Positions 23,701-32,825 of a stretch of 57,682 nucleotides of DNA are shown here, piece by piece (position 1 is the first letter of the stretch; the number at the start of each line of letters is the position of its first letter). A model generated the notes under the pieces. That model made no database searches and was not told the origin of the DNA. It worked only from the letters and a program-made list of their open reading frames with translations. The position numbers and the translations under genes were made by a program. This stretch comes from Thamnocephalis sphaerospora (taxonomy: Eukaryota; Zoopagomycota; Zoopagomycetes; Zoopagales; Sigmoideomycetaceae). The stretch spans positions 1-57,682 of the forward strand of contig KZ992450.1 of assembly GCA_003614735.1 (NCBI GenBank), written 5' to 3'.

Positions 23701-24086
23701 TTTTCGCCATCCGTGTTTTCTTCACTGGCTTGCCTGCCTTGCCCCATTGCGTGCGAGCAAGCCAACACCTGCGTCCAAGTGCGCTTTTAGCTATAAACGT
23801 ATCTATTGATCGTCTCAGCGCACTCTGGTCTTTGGTGCACACCCGCACGGTTTTAGAATTTTCGAACGCAGATGACCGTTTCCCTGCCTCGCTACCGCAT
23901 GAAACAAATAGTCGCTTTTTACGTCACCTAATCCACACAGTCATGTCTGTTCGCGTGTGTGCACTGAGCCCGTGGCTCTGCCTCGCTACGACTACTCCAA
24001 CGGCAAGCTGCAGCCCTTTTCGTCAGTCTATCTTGCTCCCGTCGTTACTATCATTGATCAAATTTTACACTATCTACGCTATATAT
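23701..24086. other. Intergenic region between flippase and LITAF genes
   Basis: This 386-bp stretch holds the 3' end of the flippase and the promoter of the LITAF gene. TATATAT at 24081-24087 directly abuts the LITAF start codon, so it is probably leader rather than a TATA box. Nothing else was recognised. Confidence 0.5.
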
Positions 24087-25263
24087 ATGAGTGAGAACTC
24101 AAAAATGCCCAAGGCGCAGACAGGCGCGGATCCGCCCGATATCAGCACCGAATGGTGGAAGACGCCGGATGCCAGCCAGTCCGTGACAGAACGGTCCGGC
24201 GAGCCATCGATGCCTTCTTTGCAGCCAAGACAATATCTGCGCAACAGTAATCCGCCGACAGCATCAGGACTGCAGACAGCAGAGTCATCGGCACAGCCTA
24301 GCGTTGGTACCGAGTGGTGGGAAAACGCATCAACAGAGCATGAACCCGCTATTCGATCCAACATGCCGATGCAGACTCGTCTGCCTGGAATCAACGAGGA
24401 AAGCAGCCAAACTGTTCGCAATGAATCTTATGCGATGCCGCAAAGTGAACGGCTGGAGCCGTGGAGCGGCTGGAACGAACCGCTGGTGGGCGGCGGGTAC
24501 GGCAGCGGTGTGGCGATAGGCGAGCCACAAACGGTCGTGCACAGGACTGTGCGTACAACTACCACGCGCACTCGTCGTCATGAAGACAGTGCGCCTGCTC
24601 CTGAAGCACCTCCAGCTTATGCGGAAAGCAACGCGCTGCAAGTGCGTGACCGTGGAGAGCTACAGCGCCGAGAACAGACTTCCGAGCACGCGTACAGCGT
24701 GACGCAGCCTGGTGTGCAATTTCGAACGGGCACATGGTGTCCTGCTTGCGAAACGGCCGTGAACCCGATCGTGGTACGATACCCAGGTAAAGCATCGCTT
24801 CCTCAGAGGATATGGAAGGGTACAGTGGCGGCGGTGTATGGAGCAGCCGCTCTAGTGGCCTGGGGCGCGCAGGCTGCATACGACGCAACACCAATGCGAC
24901 GTCGCCGCCGCCGCCGCGATCGCACGGTCGAGGTGGGACGTCATCGCTAGGCGTAGGCATGTTTGTAAAGGCCGTCTTTATGCTCGCTATGCCATGCCGC
25001 AACGCCCGCTTGCTCATCGGCCCGCAGATAGACGGTTGGCATGTCGCTCGCTTGGTTGCTATACAAACGTCTACACGCACGCTTGCTAACGCAAAATCCT
25101 GTCTGCATTTATCAACGTAGGTGTCACGGCTTTTTTCCTTGCCGTTATCCTTTTGCTTGCGTTCTGGCCGCTCTTCTGGCTTCCTTTCGTTATTCCCAGC
25201 TGCATGGACAAGCGGTACCGCTGCCCCAATTGTGGCAATATTCTTGGCGAACACAGGGCCTAG
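24087..25263 (+). CDS. LITAF-domain membrane protein with long disordered N-terminus
   Basis: Exons 24087-24786 and 25121-25263 give 280 aa. Residues 1-225 are disordered, with two related E-W-W motifs (STEWWKTPDASQS; GTEWWENASTEHE), a Pro-Pro-Ala-Tyr motif (APPAYAES, a PPxY-like ubiquitin-ligase ligand) and many Ser/Thr. The C-terminus is a LITAF zinc domain: W-C-P-A-C, a hydrophobic membrane-dipping segment (FFLAVILLLAFWPLFWLPF), then R-Y-R-C-P-N-C-G-N-I-L-G. LITAF proteins sit on endosomal membranes. The 334-nt intron (GTAAAG...AACGTAG, phase 1) gives exactly the family spacing. Unspliced, the frame stays open for 53 more codons with its own hydrophobic Ala-rich segment and an Arg run (see findings). 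The PPxY is consistent with endosomal sorting but is not proof. Confidence 0.85.
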
Positions 25264-25414
25264 CGAGTGGCACTGGTGGCGTGTCAGCGGCAGCTGGTCC
25301 ATTAACTGTGCCTGGAAGCCTTTATTCTATAGCACAGCCTTTCACATAAGCATGTAATAAATTTGCGTGCAAAATGCTGGCAAGACCGGCGCCTCATACA
25401 GCCAACGGCCAGGG

Positions 25415-26788
25415 TCAGCATCTCGGCAGTCTGTGGGGGATAGCGCCGTCGTCAAGGTGCTCCGGCTCCTCGGTCCAGTCGTGTACGTCGGCGTCTTTGT
25501 TCAGCGCGGTGGTTCGCGTGAGAAACATGCCATCGTAAGCCGGTCGGATCCAAATGCCTTCTTTTTGCTCGAGTTCCATGAGATCGCGCGTCATCGTTTC
25601 GTGCTCAAGCATATGAGCAAAGTCAGTAAGGAGCGATCGACGTGCGCCAATCAAACGACACTCGCCGATGGCCTGGTGGTAGCCAAAGTGCGAGGTGAAC
25701 GGTGTGGCTAAAACCATGACAGTCACATGGCAGTACGCACATCGCAAGTCAGCGTTGTCGCAACGATGCAATTTCAGTCATCACCGATCGAATTACTTAC
25801 GCTTGAGCGCATCAAGGACCACAAGCTCGAGTCCATGCATTAGCTTACGCGTTGAATCAGGAATATAGTTTACGTCGGCGATGTACGCGACATTGTCTAT
25901 GCGCAGGCCAAGGTTGATGAATGGCGTGCCGCCATCATCGTAACCATGGTGAACTGGTGGTGGTGCGCGCTTAGTTTAGCACATCTTCCTGGATGCTCTG
26001 CCGCAGCACACCAGCACACCAGCAACTTACCAGGAAGAGGTGTGACTTTCATATCTCCAATAAACACAGGGTTTTCCGGGTCTATGATGTGGAAATCGAG
26101 GCGTGCAACATCACCACCACCTGCATGTACAGGCGTAAACAAATGAACGTACGTCGCTGTATATCATGCTCTCCTACCGGTGGCCTTGGAGCGATCCACC
26201 AAGTACGGAAACGCAGGCCGAACAACCCGCATCGTGCGTTCAGTGGCGTAGATTGGGATAGCCATACGCTGGACGGTTGAAAAAGAGCGCAGATCGTCCA
26301 AGCCAAACATGGCGTCCGCGTGGCCATGGGTCAAAAAGACCGCATCGATGCGTTCAATTTTGAAGTGTGGGAGCCACTCAAGCGCCGACTCTACCGGCAG
26401 CACGATTAGTAGCCGTCCTAGCGCCGGCATCTGTGCGCAAATACTCTACTCACCGTAAAAGGACTTTCCGCAATCCACCAGAAGCGTGCTTTGCAATAAA
26501 GGTTAACGTTTCGCATTAGCGATTGCAGACTGCCGCGCTAAGCAATAGTTGCGCTTACAACACGCTACCGTTTGCGCGTCTCCAGCGCGCAAGAATGCTA
26601 GTGTTTCGTCGCCGATTCTTTCGGCCTTCCGGTGTCAGTGCAAGCGGACACGTCTGGCACACCACCTTCTTGCGCGTTAGGCACGTCACGTTGGGCAGCC
26701 GTCCTGAAGTGCCGGTGCCGAGAAATATTATCTCAATCAACTGCGGATTCTGCCCGGCATCTGTCGGTTGTTGGTCGCCGAGCGACAT
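25415..26788 (-). CDS. PhnP-like metallo-beta-lactamase-fold hydrolase
   Basis: Six predicted exons: 26788-26559, 26488-26454 (35 nt), 26390-26178, 26120-26031, 25953-25801 and 25707-25415, 337 aa. The zinc signature THGHADAMFGLDDL is intact. N-terminal features are IFLGTGTSGRLPN, a C-x2-C pair with an upstream Cys (CLTRKKVVCQTC) and KNRRRNTS. Later metal-ligand regions are LPVHHG and YIADVNYIP, and the domain closes with TPFTSHFGYHQA. The layout matches eukaryotic and bacterial PhnP-type cyclic phosphodiesterases, so hydrolysis of a cyclic phosphate or related ester is likely, but the substrate is unknown. The gene converges on the LITAF gene (152-bp gap with AATAAA around 25346) and diverges from MTA phosphorylase. 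Confidence 0.85.
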
Positions 26789-26870
26789 ACTGGCGGTGTG
26801 TGAGCAAAGGGAGGGGAAGAGCGGGCGGGAACAGGGAACGGTCTGCTTTCAAAGGCCGCCGATGTAGTCA

Positions 26871-26961
26871 CATGCAGCCAAGCAGGCTGCATTTTAAGTT
26901 TTGGGTTGCATGCAGCTGAGTGAATAAGATTTGGCGATCCACCCGCGTACATGCAGCTAAG
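26871..26961. promoter_or_regulatory. Three spaced copies of CATGCAGCYRAG
   Basis: Copies are CATGCAGCCAAG at 26871, CATGCAGCTGAG at 26909 and CATGCAGCTAAG at 26950, spaced 38 and 41 bp, in the divergent promoter of the hydrolase and MTA phosphorylase genes. The first overlaps an inverted repeat GCAGCC-AAGCA-GGCTGC. Same-orientation, near-regular spacing suggests a factor-binding array. The factor is unknown. Confidence 0.55.
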
Positions 26962-26991
26962 CAGCCTCGGATGGAACCTCCCTAGCGCGTG

Positions 26992-26999
26992 TATTTAAG
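26992..26999 (+). promoter_or_regulatory. TATTTAAG TATA-like box for MTA phosphorylase
   Basis: TATTTAAG lies 104 bp upstream of the MTA phosphorylase ATG. An identical octamer lies 162 bp upstream of the universal-stress gene (31908-31915). Confidence 0.55.
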
Positions 27000-27095
27000 T
27001 CTCGCAGTGCATGGACACCGATCTTTGCGCTTCTTCCACGTTCACCTCACCTCGCCTATTCGCCCGCGCTGACGCAAGACACGCAACCCGCCACC

Positions 27096-28055
27096 ATGAG
27101 CCAGTTTACCTTGGACAGCTTTGCCAGCGACCCTGTACGCATTGCCGTTATCGGCGGCTCCGGCCTGTACAAGCTTGATGCTCTGGAGCAGCTCGGCACC
27201 GCTGATGTGCAGACACCCTGGGGAACGCCATCGAACCCGATCACCATTGCACGCCTGCCGACCGGACAGCGTGTAGCGTTTCTGGCACGCCATGGCCATA
27301 CGCATTCGTACAATCCGTCCGAGGTGCCGTTCCGTGCCAACATTGCTGCGCTCAAGGCAATCGGTGTCCGCATCATCCTGGCTTTTTCAGCCGTTGGCTC
27401 GCTCCGTGAAGAGATCCGCCCCGGTGACTTTGTCCTGCCGAGTCAGCTCATCGATCGCACCAAAGGCATCCGCCCGTCCACTTTCTTTGAAAACGGCGCG
27501 GCATCGCATGCGCCGTTCGCCGATCCGTTCTACGCCAAGGCCGCCGATCTGGTGGCGCGCGAGGCAGCCATCACCGTGCCCAACCTCAAGATCCACCGTG
27601 ACAAGACGCTGATCTGCATGGAAGGCCCAGCATTCTCCACACGTGCCGAGTCGAACCTCTACCGCGCCTGGGGTGGTGATGTTATCAACATGTCGGTGGT
27701 GCCGGAAGCGAAGCTGGCACGCGAAGCCGAGATCGCCTATCAAATGGTGTGCATGTCCACCGATTACGACTGCTGGCGTGTCGGCGGCGAGGACGTGACG
27801 GTGCAGACTGTCGTGGAAACGATGACTGGCAACTCGCGCAATGCCAAACAGCTGCTTCTCACGCTGCTGCCGGCCCTCGGCGAGACGATCGCTACCGACG
27901 CAGCCGTCCATGTTGACGAGCAAGAGATCAAGAAGCAAGACCGCTTCTTCAGCGATATCGACGGCTGCATGCGTTTTGCGTGCATGACTGAGCCTAATGC
28001 CATCCCCTCTGAGACGCGTGAGAAGCTGCACTTTATCCTGCCTCAGTACTATTGA
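27096..28055 (+). CDS. MEU1: S-methyl-5'-thioadenosine phosphorylase
   Basis: It cleaves methylthioadenosine with phosphate to adenine and methylthioribose-1-phosphate, the entry step of methionine salvage. A single exon of 319 aa, one of the few uninterrupted long genes here. Motifs are AVIGGSGLYKLDALE at the N-terminus, FLARHGHTHSYNPSEVPFRA, ICMEGPAFSTRAES, WGGDVINMSVVPEAKLAREA (purine and phosphate site) and STDYDCWR. The length matches the family, with a C-terminal extension of ~30 residues compared with human MTAP. The start is preceded by a CACC-type context (GCCACCATG), the best possible Kozak in the window. Confidence 0.96.
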   Translation: MSQFTLDSFASDPVRIAVIGGSGLYKLDALEQLGTADVQTPWGTPSNPITIARLPTGQRVAFLARHGHTHSYNPSEVPFRANIAALKAIGVRIILAFSAVGSLREEIRPGDFVLPSQLIDRTKGIRPSTFFENGAASHAPFADPFYAKAADLVAREAAITVPNLKIHRDKTLICMEGPAFSTRAESNLYRAWGGDVINMSVVPEAKLAREAEIAYQMVCMSTDYDCWRVGGEDVTVQTVVETMTGNSRNAKQLLLTLLPALGETIATDAAVHVDEQEIKKQDRFFSDIDGCMRFACMTEPNAIPSETREKLHFILPQYY

Positions 28056-28376
28056 TGTGTCTTTTGCGACATTCTGCCAAATACATGTGCAGTATATTGT
28101 GACAAATGCCGCGTCAGCACTAACGTCTTTATCGTGACCGCTTGCGTCATTTGCGGTGATGGCGTGGCTGGACACATGGTGGCACCTCGTCGGCGGTATG
28201 GTGCTAGATGATGAGATTTGAAAAGGCGCGTGTCTGTGTGTGGTAATAAGGGTGTTTTCACAGTTTCTGCACTAGTGCGCTTTTACGGGTCACAGCGTGT
28301 ACAGCACCACCGTGGATCTGCCTCTTTCCGCTTGCATTCGCGCAACCCGTCTCACTGCCGAATCACAACCGTAAGC
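28056..28376. other. Intergenic region before uS11
   Basis: This 321-bp stretch holds the MTA phosphorylase 3' end and the uS11 promoter. No canonical AATAAA or ribosomal-protein motif could be named with confidence. Confidence 0.4.
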
Positions 28377-29544
28377 ATGGTAAGCATCGCGCAGAACATG
28401 CGGGCAGAATACTGGACAGATGGATGGATGGATGGATGGGCGGATGGGCAGACGGATGGATTGGCCGGCGAATGCAAAAGGGCATGATGGATGAGCCGCG
28501 ACGCCAGCAGGTCTTGGTGCATACATTTGCTTACTGGAATTCCGCGTTGCGATTGCAATCGACTTTGCGTCTCTAGTCCAAGAAGGCTCAGAAGAAGGTC
28601 AGGACCGAGGAGACCGTCACCCTCGGCCCGCAGGTCCGCGAGGGCGAGCTGGTCTTTGGCGTCGCTCACATCTACGCCTCTTTCAACGATACCTTCGTGG
28701 TGAGTATGCGCTGCTCTGGCCAACACGGGTCGACCTTCTGCTCACGTGTTGCTATTGATGTTGTAGCACATCACCGATCTTACTGGCCGTGAGACCATTG
28801 TCCGTGTCACCGGTAGGTGTTGCGCCCATTTGGATTGATCTTGCGCCGTTGATCTTGCACTGTGTTGCGCCACGGTTATGGAACGAGCTCGGTCGGTCGC
28901 GTGGTGGCGAGAGCTGCGGTGGGCTTGCAGGAGATGTGCAGCATCGCGGACGCCCATACTGTTTGCTGGGGCGGCCACACGACGACTCGACATGTCTCGC
29001 TGACCTACGAGCAACTATCGCCGATGCACGGCCATCTGCGCGTACACTCGCGGGTGTATTGCCGGCTCGACGAACGTGGCGCAGCGCCGGTGTGGGATCA
29101 GCGGTGAAACGCGTATTCTCACAATAGCCGGACGTTGACCGCTGATCATCGACCGTCGCTTTCTTTTTCTCTTTGCACTATCGCACTGTCACTATTGGCA
29201 ATGACTGCGATGCATGTAATCGCCATTGCCGGTATCTGCACTGTGCTGGTTATACCACAGGTGGTATGAAGGTCAAGGCCGATCGCGACGAGTCGTCCCC
29301 GTACGCCGCTATGCTGGCTGCCCAGGATGTCGCCGTCCGCTGCAAGGAGCTCGGCGTCACCGCGCTGCACGTCAAGATCCGCGCCATGGGCGGTAACCGC
29401 ACCAAGACCCCGGGTCCGGGTGGTCAGGCTGCTCTGCGCGCCCTCGCTCGCGCTGGCATGCGCATCGGCCGCATTGAGGATGTCACCCCGGTGCCGACCG
29501 ACAGCACCCGCAGGAAGGGCGGTCGCCGTGGTCGTCGTCTCTAG
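28377..29544 (+). CDS. RPS14: 40S ribosomal protein uS11 (S14)
   Basis: A small-subunit platform protein. Exons 28377-28379 (ATG alone), 28577-28699, 28767-28812 and 29261-29544 give 151 aa. Diagnostic stretches are [60 protein letters not shown] and the C-terminal [20 protein letters not shown]. The first intron directly follows the start codon, a layout often seen in fungal ribosomal-protein genes. The third intron is 448 nt, the longest inferred in the window. I looked for box C/D elements of an intronic snoRNA in it and found no convincing RTGATGA. The second exon of 46 nt is small. The gene converges on the ASC-1 homologue. Confidence 0.97.
28419..28440 (+). repeat. (GATG)n microsatellite in uS11 intron 1
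   Basis: Five GATG units lie within the first intron, followed by degenerate GATGG units to ~28460. Confidence 0.95.
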
Positions 29545-29780
29545 TTCGACTACGTCGTCCCTATCCTCTGCGCCATTCCCTGCGCCCTGTATGCTTACGC
29601 GGCCGGCGGGCTGCCGTGCCAAGGAGGGCCGAAGAAGCTCCCATTGTCGTTGCGGTTGTTTGCCAGCGCGCCAGCGATGCAATGGCAATAAACTGGTGCC
29701 TACACATTCCTTTCTCCTCATGTTAACGTCCCATTCTGACGCCGCGCGATGGACAACAGCGATGTATTGTGGCCGGCACA

Positions 29781-31783
29781 CTACTCGAACATCTCCAGAA
29801 ATGACTCGTGCTGAACGCGCCCTATCTTGTGACGGGTGCGCATTTTGAGCGCGTTGTTCTTGAGCCTTGCTGCCGCGTCGTCAGATGTTTCGGCAAAGTC
29901 CTGGCCACGCGATGGCATGTCGATGGTAGTAGCCGATGTGCCAGCGGTCACGCCGATTTGGGCCCGCCCCTCACGACGTTTGCCACCCGCCTTCTCTTCC
30001 TCGGTCGCCGGATCCTCCGCCACATACACCGGACGCATCTTCTTGGTAAGCAGTGGGTTCTTCAGGCTATGCGATGTGGCAGGTGTCGGTGATCCAGCTT
30101 TTCCGGCAGAGCTGCGTGCACTAGCCAGCAAGCTCTTCTGGAGGGCATTGCCTGCTGGCGCTACGACACCCGACGAACCAGCCAACCGTGGCTTCGACTC
30201 TGGCCTCGCCTCCACAACGCATTTGCCAGCAAGATCGATGGTGATGACACGCGCCTTGCCACCGCGTCGCTCGCGCTCTTCCAGTTCCTCTAGACGCTGC
30301 TGCCGCTCAGCGGCTATACGAGCGCGCTCCTCCGGATCCAACCACTTGTCATCTGCCTCGTATGGGAGTGCAAAATCGCTAGCCTGGTCTGCAAGAACGC
30401 AACCGCCATTAGCTGCATGTTTGCAGTGATCCTCTGCTTTAGCATGCGTACCAATAACCCGTGTTCGCTGTGCGCTGGTGCGATCAAACTCCAGCAGTCG
30501 CTCCTTGCGTGCATCCGCCTTTTGTTGCGCTTCCTCTTCTTTCTGGATGTCATCGCTTGACGGTTCGTGCAACGCCGGATCGTTCCAGCCACTGGCAAAA
30601 CCGCCGGTAACCTTCGCCTTGTACGAGCGTGCCTGTGCAGACTGATCCGGCTTTACTGGGGCTTTGCGTCGTTGTTGCTGCTGCTGCGCCTGGCGACGCT
30701 CACGGCGTTCACGCGCCAACGCTTCCAGCTGCTGTTGCGGCGACTGAACGTCATTGCCACAGAATGTGCAGGCGCCCGGTCCCTCAGCATTGCAAATAAT
30801 TTTGCCGCACTTTAAGCAGTTGGTAAACAGCCCGTGTTTCCGGGCTAAGGTGGGCTACGTTAGTATGGCCACCTGTCGGACAGAAATGCAGCAAGCATGT
30901 GTTCACCTAGGCAGTAGCAAGCGGGTCTCTGCTTTGCTTGCTTTTCTTTCTTGCCTTGCTGCGGTGCTGCCGCGTTAGCGTCACCCTTTTTCCGTCGACC
31001 GGTCGAGCTGCTGGCGCTGTCGGTAGCATCATCGGATAGCTGTTGTGGCATAGTGTTCATCAACACTGGCGTGCCCTGTCCAGTTGCTGTCGGTGTTTCT
31101 GCACGCGCCGTCTTTCCTGGCACCTTTGGACTCTTTCCGCGAGGTGTGCTAGCGCGACCAACGCTGGCTGGTACTTGAAATTCGATGCAAATACACCGCC
31201 AGCTCTGCCTGCTCACCTGCTACCACTCGCCGCAAAATAGGTCTCCTCGTTGCTTGACTTGCGATACAAACTACCTCCGCTACCAAACTCTCGCGCCAGT
31301 TTTTCCATGCTCTTTTCCTTTTTGCTAGAAGCATTTGATGCATTCTGCGTGCACATCAACGGCGTCAGTGTCTGATGAAGCTATGCGCCATCGCTGTCGA
31401 CGCATCGACTACCTTTTTTCCAGCCTTGCCTGACTGCTCACGCTTGGCTGATTTTCCCGCCGCTGCATCCGCGTGCGTGGATGCTTTTGTTTCGCGGCCA
31501 CCGCCAGACGCGAATCGCCTCTGCACAAACTCATTCACCAGGGCGCGCGCCTCCGCCCCGGGCCCAAGGAGTCCCTATTGATGCTTTGGATAAATACGCT
31601 GCTACCAACCGTGCAAAACGCTACACCTACGTTCATGTGCTCGCGCGCCTCACGCTCCGTCGGCAGCGACATCATATAGGGTAGCATGGCGCGCAGGTCG
31701 TCGTGCCCAATGCCCATCACACAGCTAAGCTGCTCGAGCAGCCAGGTCTCCAGCTGCTGCTGTTTGTTTTTCGCCTTGGACAT
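29781..31783 (-). CDS. Activating signal cointegrator 1 (TRIP4/Rqt4-like)
   Basis: In animals ASC-1 is a transcriptional coactivator, and its yeast counterpart Rqt4 belongs to the ribosome-quality-control trigger complex. Predicted exons: 31783-31631, 31574-31413, 31344-~31218, 31173-30907 and 30844-29781, ~590 aa. The N-terminus is a small helical domain (LETWLLEQLSCVMGIGHDDL). The C2HC5 zinc finger is complete across the last intron: CYCLARKHGLFTNCLKCGKI, then CNAEGPGACTFCG. A long basic/acidic coiled region follows (RERRERRQAQQQQQRR; EERARIAAERQQRLEELEER). A conserved F-D-R-T-S-A-Q-R-T-x-V-I motif supports TRIP4. The third-exon donor is ambiguous between GTGGTA and GTAGCA. The human ASCH domain appears to be absent, as in yeast Rqt4. 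Confidence 0.85.
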
Positions 31784-31907
31784 GTCTGTAGGATGTAATG
31801 GCAACGAGCAAAAGGAACGCGGTGCTTGCTCCGGTGAGTCAACCAGTATGTGGTCCTCGTTTCGACTCGATCCGCACCGGCCCACATCGTCTGTGACTGT
31901 ACTCGAG

Positions 31908-31915
31908 TATTTAAG
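31908..31915 (+). promoter_or_regulatory. TATTTAAG TATA-like box for the stress-protein gene
   Basis: The octamer is identical to the one before MTA phosphorylase, 162 bp before the predicted ATG at 32070 in the divergent promoter shared with the ASC-1 homologue. Confidence 0.45.
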
Positions 31916-32069
31916 CGACGTCACCAGAGCCAACACCAGTGTCGCCATGCTTGCCCCAACCCGCCCTTCCCGTGTACCTGTCGTGCCTTAGCGCGCACCC
32001 TTCACCAGCACAGTCGACAGATCCCGTTTTTGCCACTGCAAACAGCATGTCCTCCGCGGATAGGTGTGT

Positions 32070-32707
32070 ATGCATGGGTCGCGACGCCGCAAAAGGGACG
32101 ACAGGCATCCTGACGGCCCTGCTAGCGAGTACACTATTGTCGTGGCTGTGGACAGTGTCCGCACTAGCGGACGTGCCATCAACCATGCGTTCTATTTGGC
32201 AAGCAAGCTAGGCACACCGTATCGTCTAATCGTATTGCATGCTGTTGCACTAAACCGCCCGCAAGGTTTGCCCTACATGTAAGATATCGCTCTACTGCGA
32301 CATGCCAATGGCTACCATGCAGCTCATTTGCTCGGCTCCAGCGATAACCTTGACAAAGCTAGCAACATCGACATTAAGGCGCAGGCTAAGCAGACGGTGG
32401 CACAGATCCACGACTACATTCGCCGTTTTGATGGCAAGGTTGATTACGAGATCAAGACGGTGGAAGCGCAGGGGAATGTTGGCCCAGTGATTGAAGCATA
32501 CATTGTCGAAAACTATCCCCGCCTGGATCTGCTCATCACTGGTACGCGCAACCACCAAGGACTGAAAAAGTAAGTGATTCTGGCGCTGCTGTAACGTACA
32601 GCCTAAGCTAATCTCAGATATACGGCAGGCTGATGCTGGGCTCAACGAGCGAGTACTTTGTTCATCATCTATCTTGCCCTGTCACCATCGTAAAGGAGGC
32701 TGAATGA
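32070..32707 (+). CDS. Universal stress protein A-like protein
   Basis: Exons 32070-32278, 32342-32569 and 32629-32707 give 171 aa. The USP fold is shown by the N-terminal strand EYTIVVAVDSVRTSGRAINH, then LGTPYRLIVLHAVAL, a middle helix (QTVAQIHDYIRRF) and the C-terminal ATP-site-like L-D-L-L-I-T-G-T-R-N-H...L-G-S-T-S...C-P-V-T-I-V. The classical G-2x-G-9x-G(S/T)-binding loop is altered (G-T-R-N at the first glycine position), so ATP binding is uncertain. The first ~20 residues are basic. The first intron acceptor (CCAG at 32341) was chosen because it restores phase. The role is inferred only from family: stress or phosphate-nucleotide sensing. The gene converges on the M3 peptidase, with AATAAA at ~32787. 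Confidence 0.8.
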
Positions 32708-32825
32708 GCGAGATGTGCCGCACATTATCAGTGTCCGTTTGAATCACTGCGGTCCACACCCGGCATACGCTTATCTTTCCAGATGGAAATAAACGAGTTT
32801 TATAGTGACGGTGCAATAGGGCGCG

